DNA of 5,573 nt from Deltaproteobacteria bacterium (lineage in GTDB: Bacteria; Desulfobacterota; Desulfobaccia; Desulfobaccales; 0-14-0-80-60-11). The position numbers and the translations under genes are program-made. The stretch lies in assembly GCA_019308625.1 (NCBI GenBank), contig JAFDHU010000110.1:4110-9682 (forward strand), in the 5' to 3' direction. The notes under the pieces were generated by a model that saw only the letters and a program-made list of their open reading frames with translations, made no database searches and had not been told where the DNA came from. Below, one piece after another: positions 1 to 5,573 of this stretch; position 1 is the stretch's first letter, and each line of letters opens with the position of its first letter.

Positions 1-2189
1 ACGATGAGCTCGGTGCGCCGCTTCCGACTGGACTCACTCCCGAACAGCGGCCCCAGGAGCGGCAGCCGCCGCAGCCCCGGAACCCCGGTGGCCCCCCGGG
101 CCACATCTTCCCGGATGAGGCCACCCAGCACGATGGTCTGGTTGTCCCTGGTGATGAGCTGGGTCTTGGCCTGCCGGACGTCAAAGGTGGGGGAGTTGGT
201 CACCGTCCCCACGGCCTGAGAGGCCACATTGCTCACCTCCTGGACAATCTCCAGGGTGATGAGGCCCTTGGCGTTGATCTGGGGCCGCACCTTCAGAATG
301 ATGCCGGTGCTGCGGTATTCCACCTGGTTGGTCACCACCGTCTGCTCGGCTACCAGAATGCCGGTGGAGGAGGCCACCAGGATGGGCACATCCTGGCCGA
401 TCTGGATGCGGGCCTCCTGGTTGTTGGCCGCCATGATGTGCGGCGAAGCCAGCACCTCCACCTTGCCCTCCGCAGCCAGCATATTGAGGGTGACTTTGAA
501 CTTGTTCAGAGTATCCCGGGCCAGGAAGGTGAAGCCGCCCAGACCCTGGAGAGCGGCGGAGGCGCCCCGCAGAATCTCCAGGCCGAAGGGGTTGGGGGCG
601 TTGGAGAATCCCGGCGGCGTCACAATGGTCTGGGGGGTGCCGTCCGGATTGGTCTGCCGGGTGTTGATAAACCATTCAATGCCGTAGCGCAGGTCGTCGG
701 TCAAGGTCACGTCGGCAATCAGGACCTCGCACAGCACCTGCCGGGGCATGACATCCAGCTTCTCCAGCAGCCGGCTGATGACGTTCCATTCATAGGGCGG
801 GGCCACGATTACCAAGAGGTTGTTTTCCTCGTCAGGGATGATACGCACGCCCTCCTTAAGAGGGGCGGCAGCCGGGGCTCCGGCCAGGGGCAGGGCCCGC
901 TCCCGGGCGGGGGGCGCCGCCAGGGCCAGCTCCCCTTCCCCCCCTGGACGCCCGGGCCGGCCCCGCTCCCGAGAAGAGGGGCCCAGTTCCCATTCCTTCT
1001 GCCCCAGCCGGCCGGCGGCCCGGCCGGTGGGAACGAATCCCCCGCCCGGGGTGGTGATGCCTCCGGCCGCGGACTCCGGCCTCACCTCCTCCACCCCCGG
1101 CGGCGCCGCCGGCGCCCCGCCGTAAGCCTGGGTAAGCAGGTCCGCCAGGTTGCGGGCCTTATAGTTTTTCACATGATAAACATGCACGTTGGCCAGGGCG
1201 TCGGTCTTGAGATCCAGTTGCCGTACCCAAAATTTGGCCCGATCCAGCAGGGCCCGGGAGCCAGCCAGGATCATCACCGCATTCATCCGGGGAATGGATA
1301 GGAACTGGACTCCCCCGGCTCCCTTATCCTTGGGCCGCAAAGCCCCGTAAGCTGAAAAGATGGCGTCCAGGTCGGCAATAATGGAGGCGGGATCGGTGTT
1401 CTTGACCTTGATGACGCTTACCGAGGTCCGGGCCATAGCCTGGGTATCGATCAGCTGGATGAGGTTGACCAGCTTCTCCACGTTGGCCGGATAATCCACG
1501 ATGACCACGGAGTTGTTGGGGGCCCGGCCGATTTTGCCTCCCGGTGACAGCAGCGGCTTGAGCACCGCGGTCACCTCCTTGGCCGGGGTCTGGGTCAGAA
1601 ACACCACCTGGGCGGTCATGCCGGCCGCCGGCAGGCCCCGGGCATACACCGGCGCCGCCTGGCCCGCGGCCTTGTCCAGGGGCACGATGTTATAGGTTTT
1701 GCCCACCTTGACCAGGGCTGCACCGTTCACCAGGAGCATGGTCTCCAGGATGGACATGAGCTCGCTCCGGGTCAGTTTGCCCGAAGCCCGGACATTGGCG
1801 GTGCCCTTCACTTTGGGGTCAATAGTGTAGTTAAGCTTGAGGGTGTCGGCTAAAGCCCGCACCGCCTCCACCAAGTCGGCATTCTGGAGATTGAGTTCAA
1901 TAGGGAAGACCTCTTCTCCCCGGGGAGGCCGGCGCCTGCGGGTGGGCAGGGCTTTCAGGGCGGTGGCCAGGACCTCCGCCCCCCGGGCCTCAATGATGTC
2001 GGTCTCCGGCTCCTTTTTGACCTCCGACTTCTTTTTTAACAGGGCCTGGGCCTCGGAAGGCGGGATGACGGGCGCATCCATGACCCGGACCTGGGGCCGC
2101 GGCGGCAGCAGAGCGGCCGGCGGCGGACCGCTGGCGCAGCCGGCTAGGCACAGGCCCAGCCCTAAGACCAGAAGCTGCTTGCCTTTCAT
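1..2189 (-). CDS. gspD: GspD, type II secretion system outer-membrane secretin, lipoprotein type (3' end outside window)
   Basis: This is the outer-membrane channel subunit of the T2SS, which forms a multimeric ring through which folded exoproteins leave the periplasm. The frame is open from the ATG at 2189 to the window edge, giving 729 residues with no stop. Residues 1-18 are a lipoprotein signal peptide with lipobox LAGC (Cys18, then Ala-Ser, which does not look like an inner-membrane retention signal). A Pro/Lys/Arg-rich linker follows to about residue 93. The N0 domain is about 94-170 (FPIELNLQNADLVEAV), N1 about 180-248, N2 about 255-327 and N3 about 333-485, the last split by a low-complexity insert (357-445). 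The secretin core runs from about 487, with VLASPHIMAANNQEARI, IVLGGLIRED and the signature VPGLRRLPLLGPLFG near the end. About 20 to 60 residues are probably missing after RRTELI. A strong ribosome binding site lies 30 nt downstream of gspC. N2 and N3 argue for GspD over PilQ. Confidence 0.97.
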   Translation of the reverse strand, partial: MKGKQLLVLGLGLCLAGCASGPPPAALLPPRPQVRVMDAPVIPPSEAQALLKKKSEVKKEPETDIIEARGAEVLATALKALPTRRRRPPRGEEVFPIELNLQNADLVEAVRALADTLKLNYTIDPKVKGTANVRASGKLTRSELMSILETMLLVNGAALVKVGKTYNIVPLDKAAGQAAPVYARGLPAAGMTAQVVFLTQTPAKEVTAVLKPLLSPGGKIGRAPNNSVVIVDYPANVEKLVNLIQLIDTQAMARTSVSVIKVKNTDPASIIADLDAIFSAYGALRPKDKGAGGVQFLSIPRMNAVMILAGSRALLDRAKFWVRQLDLKTDALANVHVYHVKNYKARNLADLLTQAYGGAPAAPPGVEEVRPESAAGGITTPGGGFVPTGRAAGRLGQKEWELGPSSRERGRPGRPGGEGELALAAPPARERALPLAGAPAAAPLKEGVRIIPDEENNLLVIVAPPYEWNVISRLLEKLDVMPRQVLCEVLIADVTLTDDLRYGIEWFINTRQTNPDGTPQTIVTPPGFSNAPNPFGLEILRGASAALQGLGGFTFLARDTLNKFKVTLNMLAAEGKVEVLASPHIMAANNQEARIQIGQDVPILVASSTGILVAEQTVVTNQVEYRSTGIILKVRPQINAKGLITLEIVQEVSNVASQAVGTVTNSPTFDVRQAKTQLITRDNQTIVLGGLIREDVARGATGVPGLRRLPLLGPLFGSESSRKRRTELI
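855..1121 (-). other. Low-complexity Gly/Pro/Ala/Arg/Glu-rich insert within the N3 domain of GspD
   Basis: Residues about 357-445 of GspD interrupt the N3 domain between VKNYKARNLADLLTQAYGG and EGVRIIPDEENNLLVIVA. The stretch is dominated by Gly, Pro, Ala, Arg and Glu and has almost no hydrophobic pattern, so it is probably disordered. Secretin N3 domains commonly have a variable loop at this place; at about 89 residues this one seems long. By direct count, bases 901-1080 are 80% G+C (144 of 180). The reading frame stays open through it and matches N3 again on both sides, so it is an in-frame insertion rather than a frameshift. Confidence 0.8.
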
Positions 2190-2193
2190 AATT

Positions 2194-2202
2194 CCCCCCC
2201 TT
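2194..2202 (-). promoter_or_regulatory. Ribosome binding site of gspD
   Basis: On the minus strand AAGGGGGGG is followed by AATT and the ATG at 2189. It is the clearest Shine-Dalgarno-like sequence in the window and supports this start, which also opens directly into the lipoprotein signal peptide. It lies within the 30-nt gspC-gspD gap. Confidence 0.8.
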
Positions 2203-2219
2203 GCTTTTCCCCTGCCCGT

Positions 2220-2693
2220 TCACGGACTCAGCTTGGGCCGGGGAAAGGTCAAACTTCGCTTGCCCTCCTTTCCCTGGAAAATCACACCGTTTTCAGTGAT
2301 TTCCACCAGGCGGTAGCCGCGCCATTCCTCCCCCGGGCGCAGCACCTGGACTTTCTGCCGGCCCTTGACGCCCTTTTGCCCCAGGAGCACCGCCTTTTGG
2401 TCCCCCACGATGATGGTGCCCAGCAGCAGCCCGTCTTCCAGGGTTTGGCCCGGAGCCGTCCCCGTCTCGGCCCCCCGGCGCTCCGGGCTGAACAGGTTCT
2501 TGGCCACCACCACGTTGAAGTTATCCAGGTTTTCCCGGCTGCGCAGCGGCTTGGGCCGGGGCAGGGTCAATCGGTGCCGGCCCACCGCGCCGCTCGGCTG
2601 CCGGGGACTGAACCACACCTGGGCAATGCCCGCCAGCAGCAGCAGGTTGGCCAGGGTCAAGCCGCCCAGCCAAAGTAAATTCTTGCGCCCCAT
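2220..2693 (-). CDS. gspC: GspC-like inner-membrane T2SS protein, homology-region domain only (no PDZ)
   Basis: GspC anchors in the inner membrane and contacts the N0 domain of the GspD secretin, linking the assembly platform to the outer-membrane channel. The protein has 157 residues: a short N-terminus (MGRKN), one membrane helix at about 6-27, a Pro-rich linker to about 55, then the homology region at about 58-152. The region opens with NFNVVVAKNLFSPER, the typical GspC/PilP 'RNLF' motif, and continues with LLGTIIVGDQKAVLL and an RPGEEWRGYRLVEI segment of beta strands. Classical GspC proteins are about 270-300 residues and end in a PDZ or coiled-coil domain, which is absent here; the frame ends cleanly at TGA. 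The ATG shares one base with the gspM stop (TGATG), and AGGAAGGG lies 9 nt upstream. PilP-like is the alternative name; the position before a GspD-type secretin favours GspC. Confidence 0.88.
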   Translation of the reverse strand: MGRKNLLWLGGLTLANLLLLAGIAQVWFSPRQPSGAVGRHRLTLPRPKPLRSRENLDNFNVVVAKNLFSPERRGAETGTAPGQTLEDGLLLGTIIVGDQKAVLLGQKGVKGRQKVQVLRPGEEWRGYRLVEITENGVIFQGKEGKRSLTFPRPKLSP

Positions 2694-2695
2694 CA
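2691..2695 (-). other. TGATG stop/start overlap of gspM and gspC
   Basis: The gspM stop TGA (2695-2693) and the gspC start ATG (2693-2691) share base 2693. Such junctions usually mean translational coupling, which fits two proteins needed in fixed ratio in one complex. Confidence 0.9.
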
Positions 2696-3328
2696 GCCGG
2701 CGCCCTTCCTCATCAGACCTTCCACCACTAGGTGGGCCCGCAAAGTAGAAAGGTCCTGCTGGAGACGCCGCCGACGCCTGGGGGCCCGGATGTCCAGCTC
2801 GGTGACCAAAAGCAGCTTTTCATGATGTTCCAGGCGGTAGAGCATCAGCATCAACTGGTCAATGGTGCAGGACAGCCGAACCTCAATGGGCACCTCCAGG
2901 TAGGTTCCCGACTCCCGGGGGGGCAGCACCTTGATGCTGTTGACCTGCACCCCCAGGGTTCTGGTCAAGTCTTTCAGGATTTCTTGCAGGTCAGCGGAGG
3001 CCACTGCGGGATTGGTGCCCGCCAATAGCTGCGCCTCAGCCCGGGCCAAGGCCTGCTTCATGTTCCGATAGGCCTTCAGCACGGCCTGCCGGTTTTCCTC
3101 CAGGGCTTGGTACTTGCGGAGCACCAAGGCCTTCTGTTCCAGCTCTGTGCCCCATTTGGCCTTCAGGTCCAGCAGGGGCGACAGCACCAGGACATAGGCC
3201 AGCAGCACCAGGACCACGCCGGCGCCACCCAGCACCAGCAGCCGCCGCCGCGGCGGTAGCTCCTTAAGCGCCTCGGCCCAAGCCTTTAATCTCTGCCTTA
3301 ATCCGGAAAATTTCGTTGCCGGCGTCAT
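2693..3328 (-). CDS. gspM: GspM, type II secretion system inner-membrane platform protein (PilO-like)
   Basis: GspM is a bitopic inner-membrane protein that pairs with GspL in the T2SS assembly platform. From the ATG at 3328 it has 211 residues: a basic cytoplasmic N-terminus ending in PPRRR, one membrane helix at about 30-50, a probable coiled coil at about 52-105, and a periplasmic ferredoxin-like domain at about 110-205 of GspM/PilO type. That domain contains LTRTLGVQVNSIKVLPPRES, then YLEVPIEVRLSC, a helix ending YRLEHHEKLLLVTELDI, and a closing strand with RAHLVVEG. A TTG at 3349 would add seven residues; I prefer ATG, since neither start has a clear ribosome binding site. The first 65 nt overlap the end of gspL. 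Its C-terminal codons carry the gspC ribosome binding site. Topology and position between gspL and gspC settle the call despite the low sequence conservation of this family. Confidence 0.9.
   Translation of the reverse strand: MTPATKFSGLRQRLKAWAEALKELPPRRRLLVLGGAGVVLVLLAYVLVLSPLLDLKAKWGTELEQKALVLRKYQALEENRQAVLKAYRNMKQALARAEAQLLAGTNPAVASADLQEILKDLTRTLGVQVNSIKVLPPRESGTYLEVPIEVRLSCTIDQLMLMLYRLEHHEKLLLVTELDIRAPRRRRRLQQDLSTLRAHLVVEGLMRKGAG
2703..2710 (-). promoter_or_regulatory. Ribosome binding site of gspC, inside the gspM 3' end
   Basis: AGGAAGGG on the minus strand lies 9 nt before the gspC ATG at 2693 and within the last codons of gspM. It supports the ATG that overlaps the gspM stop. Confidence 0.7.
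3264..3328 (-). other. 65-nt out-of-frame coding overlap of gspL and gspM
   Basis: The gspL stop TAA is at 3266-3264, while the first ATG of the gspM frame is at 3328. No ATG, GTG or TTG of the gspM frame is apparent between 3328 and the gspL stop, and the gspM membrane helix begins soon after, so a start inside gspL appears necessary. Both frames encode family-typical sequence here: the final PilN-like strand of GspL (RIKAEIKG) and the basic N-terminus of GspM. Confidence 0.75.
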
Positions 3329-4694
3329 CAGTGACGATGGGGGAAACAAATTCCGTGTTGGTAAAGTAATCCGATTTCTCCAGGACGGAGATAAGGTCGG
3401 CCGCCGAAGCCGACTTGCCGGCCAGCTCTATTTGCCCCTTTTTAACACGCAAAGAATAGAGATAGGTATGCTCAGGAATTATTTGAGTGAGTTCCCGTAA
3501 AATCACCAGAGTGCTGGGATACTGTTCCACTCTTTTTAGAATATCCTGCAACTGTTTTCCCAATGCTTGGGTTTGGGCCAGCTTTTTTTCTGTCTGTTGC
3601 ACCGACGAGTGCAGTTGTGCCAATTGATTTTCCACCTGAATCAGGGAGATTTTATTCTGCACAAAAATACTAGTCATCCATACCACAGCTAAACTTAAAA
3701 GTAAAATTAAAAGAATTCTGGTCAAAAAAAGGCCGGTTAATTTGACCGCAGCCCGGTCGCCTTCGGGAAGCAGGTTAGTTTTGATCGGTACCCGGCCCAC
3801 GCCCCGCAAGGCGGCCCCCAGGGCTGGCAGAAGCTGGTGGGCCGGGCTGCCTTCCCAATCCAGACCTTTGACTCTTATTTGGGACTCCTGCATCACCGGG
3901 AGGGGTACCTGCTCCAGCAGCGTGGAGGTTTTGAGCCGGGCTCCGTCCGCGCCATACAGGCAAAGGGCCCCGGGGGCCGCCCCTGCCGCGCTTAGCCGCC
4001 GGACCTCACCAGCGGCCAAGTCCACCAGTTGGTCGCCCGACTCGGTGCGGCCCGAGTGCCATTGGCGCACCACGTTGTCTCTGATATGCAGGAGGTCAAA
4101 GTCGTTTTCCCCTGACCGCAGCAGCAGCCAGGAAGACGGCGGGCGAGGGGTCAGCAGGGCAAAGGCATTGGCCGCGGCTACCGGGGCCAGCTCCACCGCG
4201 ATGGGCTTGAGATCGGCCGCGGCGCAGAGCCGAAGCCACGCCTCAATGAACTCCCGGGGCAAAGCCATCAGGGTCAGAGTCAGGTGAGTCTCTGTCTGGC
4301 CGGCGATTTGATAGTCAAACACTAGCTGGTCGGCGGCCAGCGGCAGGAAACGGTCAATTTCGTAGCTCACCACCTTGGGCAGGTTTTCTCTGGCCGCCAA
4401 GGGCAAGGTCACTTGGCGCCGGAAGCCCAACCCGGAGCTCACCGCCAGACTCACCGGCGCGTCCCGGGCCCCCCAGGCCTCCAAGGTCTCGGCCACTGTC
4501 GCCGTCAGGCCCTCCAGACCCTCGGCCGGCAGGTCCCAACGGGCGGTATGCAGAACCTGGGGCGTGGTCAGGGCCTTCTGCACGTGCACCAGCACCAGGT
4601 GAGTCCGATCCCAGTAGGCCCCCAGACTCCCGGCCCCGGCCATCACTTCGGTGCTGAGTTGGCTCCACTTTTTGCGCAATTTCCGGCTTTCCAT
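3264..4694 (-). CDS. gspL: GspL, type II secretion system inner-membrane protein (PilM-like plus PilN-like fusion)
   Basis: GspL recruits the secretion ATPase GspE to the membrane through its cytoplasmic domain and pairs with GspM in the periplasm. The protein has 476 residues. Residues about 24-305 form an actin-like PilM-type cytoplasmic domain (start LGAYWDRTHLVLVHV; middle LPKVVSYEIDRFLPLAADQLVFDYQI; then ELAPVAAANAFALL). One membrane helix is at about 321-345 (TRILLILLLSLAVVWM), a coiled coil at about 348-392, and a PilN-like periplasmic domain at about 396-470 (LRELTQIIPEHTYLYSLRVKKGQIELAGKS in outline, ending FRIKAEIKG). The start ATG is 21 nt after the gspK stop, with AAGGG 9 nt upstream. 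The end overlaps gspM by 65 nt. Bases 3421-3720, encoding the helix, coiled coil and start of the PilN-like domain, are only 40% G+C, with TTA and CTT as leucine codons, unlike the rest of the gene. Length and domain order are normal for GspL. Confidence 0.95.
   Translation of the reverse strand: MESRKLRKKWSQLSTEVMAGAGSLGAYWDRTHLVLVHVQKALTTPQVLHTARWDLPAEGLEGLTATVAETLEAWGARDAPVSLAVSSGLGFRRQVTLPLAARENLPKVVSYEIDRFLPLAADQLVFDYQIAGQTETHLTLTLMALPREFIEAWLRLCAAADLKPIAVELAPVAAANAFALLTPRPPSSWLLLRSGENDFDLLHIRDNVVRQWHSGRTESGDQLVDLAAGEVRRLSAAGAAPGALCLYGADGARLKTSTLLEQVPLPVMQESQIRVKGLDWEGSPAHQLLPALGAALRGVGRVPIKTNLLPEGDRAAVKLTGLFLTRILLILLLSLAVVWMTSIFVQNKISLIQVENQLAQLHSSVQQTEKKLAQTQALGKQLQDILKRVEQYPSTLVILRELTQIIPEHTYLYSLRVKKGQIELAGKSASAADLISVLEKSDYFTNTEFVSPIVTDDAGNEIFRIKAEIKGLGRGA
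3421..3720. other. AT-rich island inside gspL
   Basis: By direct count this 300-base stretch has 120 G+C (40%), with a minimum of 16 in 60 at 3661-3720 (27%). The next block upstream in the gene, 3781-3840, has 44 in 60 (73%). In the membrane helix the six leucines of RILLILLLSL use four TTA and two CTT and no CTG, whereas the GspM helix uses mainly CTG. The frame is intact throughout, and I see no flanking repeats. Confidence 0.85.
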
Positions 4695-4703
4695 ATAGTT
4701 CTG

Positions 4704-4708
4704 CCCTT
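4704..4708 (-). promoter_or_regulatory. Probable ribosome binding site of gspL
   Basis: AAGGG (minus strand, in the context GCAAGGGCAG) lies 9 nt before the gspL ATG at 4694, inside the 21-nt gap after the gspK stop. It is a modest match but sits at normal spacing and supports this start. Confidence 0.6.
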
Positions 4709-4715
4709 GCCGACG

Positions 4716-5573
4716 CTATCCCGCATAATCGTCGGCCCAGTACACGAAGTCCCAGGGAAGGGGCCGGTTGACGTTGATGCGGACAATGGCCTTGACGGTG
4801 TGGCGGGCTCTTTTGGCACCATAGCCTACCACACCTGTGGAGACGATTTCAAAAAATCGTGACGACCGGAAGCTCACCCGGGCGTTGAGCCCCCGCAGGG
4901 AGGTGACCCCCAAAAGGTTCATCAGTTCCCGGCGGTTGCGGATGGGAGCCAGGGCTCTGGCCTGAATAACGGCTTGGGCCTGCTCGGCCGTCAGCCCCAG
5001 AGCCCTCAGCACCTCCAGCGGCGCGGCATTGATGTTGACGCCGCGGCCGGTGCGCTGCACGGTAAAAAGCTTTTTCAGCCGGAAAAAGCCCGGGCCGTTG
5101 AGCCCCCGGATCCAGCCCAGCTCCTCCACCGTGTCCAGGGGGCCGTCCTTGGCCGCATAAGGCGGGTTCAACCCTTGGTAATAGTCGCTCTCGGCGCCGA
5201 AGGGCCGGGTGATGCTGTCCCGGTCGCGCCAGTCCAGAATGGCGTCCACCGCGGCCCGGGCAGTTTGGTCGTCATAATCCAAGGTGGTGAGCAGGTTGAA
5301 CAGCATGGGTTCCGTAGCCCGGTTGATATTGACCTTCCCCGATTCGTCGGTGAGGGTTACGGTCACCACGCCCTCCGGCAGGCGCAGTTCATGACTGGAT
5401 CCGGGGGGGCCTCCTCGGCGAGCCCCGGAAAGCGTCGCCGCCGCTCCAACATGCTGGCTTCCACCAGCTTGCCCACGGCATAGTAAACCCCACCCTCGGC
5501 CAGGAGACTGGCCTGGCTCCGGGCCAGATAATTCCGGGTGAGCAAAACCTCGGTGCGCCACTCCCGGGCCACG
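4716..5573 (-). CDS. gspK: GspK, T2SS minor pseudopilin (5' end outside window; one frameshift)
   Basis: GspK is the large minor pseudopilin that caps the tip of the T2SS pseudopilus with GspI and GspJ. Two frames join to give it. Frame one, from the window edge to about 5403, reads REWRTEVLLTRNYLARSQASLLAEGGVYYAVGKL, the conserved end of the pseudopilin N-terminal helix. Frame two, from 5402 to the TAG at 4716, begins GSSHELRLPEGVVTVTLTDE and carries the two helix-hairpin-helix-like parts of the T2SSK domain: GKVNINRATEPMLF with AILDWRDRDS and DTVEELGWIRGL, then GVNINAAPLEVLRALGLTAEQAQAVI. The join is a C7 run on this strand (5403-5409); one extra C restores one frame of about 285 residues in the window. 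Some 30 residues are missing at the start, including the prepilin peptidase site, so the full length would be normal. Whether the shift is a sequencing error or a real lesion cannot be decided here. Confidence 0.93.
   Translation of the reverse strand, partial: RGPGVAHRGFAHPELSGPEPGQSPGRGWGLLCRGQAGGSQHVGAAATLSGARRGGPPGSSHELRLPEGVVTVTLTDESGKVNINRATEPMLFNLLTTLDYDDQTARAAVDAILDWRDRDSITRPFGAESDYYQGLNPPYAAKDGPLDTVEELGWIRGLNGPGFFRLKKLFTVQRTGRGVNINAAPLEVLRALGLTAEQAQAVIQARALAPIRNRRELMNLLGVTSLRGLNARVSFRSSRFFEIVSTGVVGYGAKRARHTVKAIVRINVNRPLPWDFVYWADDYAG
5403..5409. other. Homopolymer frameshift site in gspK (G7 on +, C7 on -)
   Basis: Before the run the family-typical frame reads LAEEAPP, but continuing in it gives DPVMNCACRRAW and a stop at 5363, which is not GspK-like. 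After the run the family-typical frame is GSSHELRLPEG. Adding one C (eight in all) makes A-P-P-G-S-S continuous. A seven-base homopolymer is a common place for one-base sequencing or polymerase slips. Confidence 0.85.

Noticed and set aside
438..1301. Long plus-strand open frame of 287 codons opposite gspD
   Set aside because: It lies fully antisense to well-conserved secretin domains, its sequence is low-complexity Gly/Gln/Pro/Arg-rich, and GC-rich DNA commonly leaves such frames open. No family motif is seen.
1..2189. PilQ of a type IV pilus instead of GspD
   Set aside because: PilQ proteins usually carry AMIN domains before N0-N1 and lack the N2-N3 repeats seen here; GspK upstream also marks the locus as T2SS.
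2190..2219. Possible terminator or promoter in the gspC-gspD gap
   Set aside because: The 30 nt hold only the gspD ribosome binding site; there is no stem-loop with a U-run and no room for a -35/-10 pair, so the genes are read as one operon.
1990..2223. Minus-strand open frame of 77 codons across the gspC-gspD junction
   Set aside because: It is out of frame with the lipoprotein signal and linker of GspD, Arg/Ala/Pro-rich and without motifs; a shadow of the gspD 5' end.
3421..3720. AT-rich stretch as an internal promoter or inserted mobile element
   Set aside because: The frame encodes a normal GspL helix, coiled coil and PilN-like start without interruption, there are no inverted or direct repeats at its edges, and no convincing minus-strand -35/-10 pair placed ahead of gspM.
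4716..5561. A gspK start at 5561 in the frame that ends at 4716
   Set aside because: The first roughly 53 residues of that frame (5561 to about 5403) have no pseudopilin character, whereas the alternative frame over the same bases has the typical GspK helix end. The real gene changes frame at the G7 run.

Overview
The whole window is one minus-strand operon fragment encoding inner-membrane and outer-membrane parts of a type II secretion system (T2SS, general secretory pathway). In transcription order, from high to low coordinates, the genes are gspK (5' end outside the window, frameshifted), gspL, gspM, a short gspC and gspD (3' end outside the window). Genes are 21 to 30 nt apart or overlap, and no stretch over 300 bases lacks a gene. 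I see no RNA gene, mobile element, CRISPR array, internal promoter or terminator. All long plus-strand open frames are antisense shadows of these genes.

The products belong to one envelope-spanning machine. GspK is a minor pseudopilin of the pseudopilus tip. GspL (cytoplasmic actin-like domain, one membrane helix, periplasmic PilN-like domain) and GspM (PilO-like) form the inner-membrane platform. GspC links that platform to the secretin. GspD is the outer-membrane channel and here carries a lipoprotein signal. The order L-M-C-D parallels the type IV pilus set pilM-N-O-P-Q, with pilM and pilN fused as gspL. GspK and the N0-N1-N2-N3 secretin layout identify the cluster as T2SS rather than a pilus.

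The DNA is GC-rich and its codons mostly end in G or C. The PilM/PilN-like fused GspL, PDZ-less GspC and K-L-M-C-D order suggest a diderm bacterium of a deltaproteobacterial/Desulfobacterota-like group. This is inference from style, not a species call. A metagenome-derived contig would fit, but cannot be shown from the sequence.

This is a recognisable T2SS locus, not an unknown system. The points worth a second look are a frameshift at a G7 run in gspK, a sharply AT-rich island inside gspL, a 65-nt gspL/gspM overlap, a GspC without its PDZ domain, a lipobox on the secretin, and a very GC-rich, probably disordered insert in the N3 domain of GspD.
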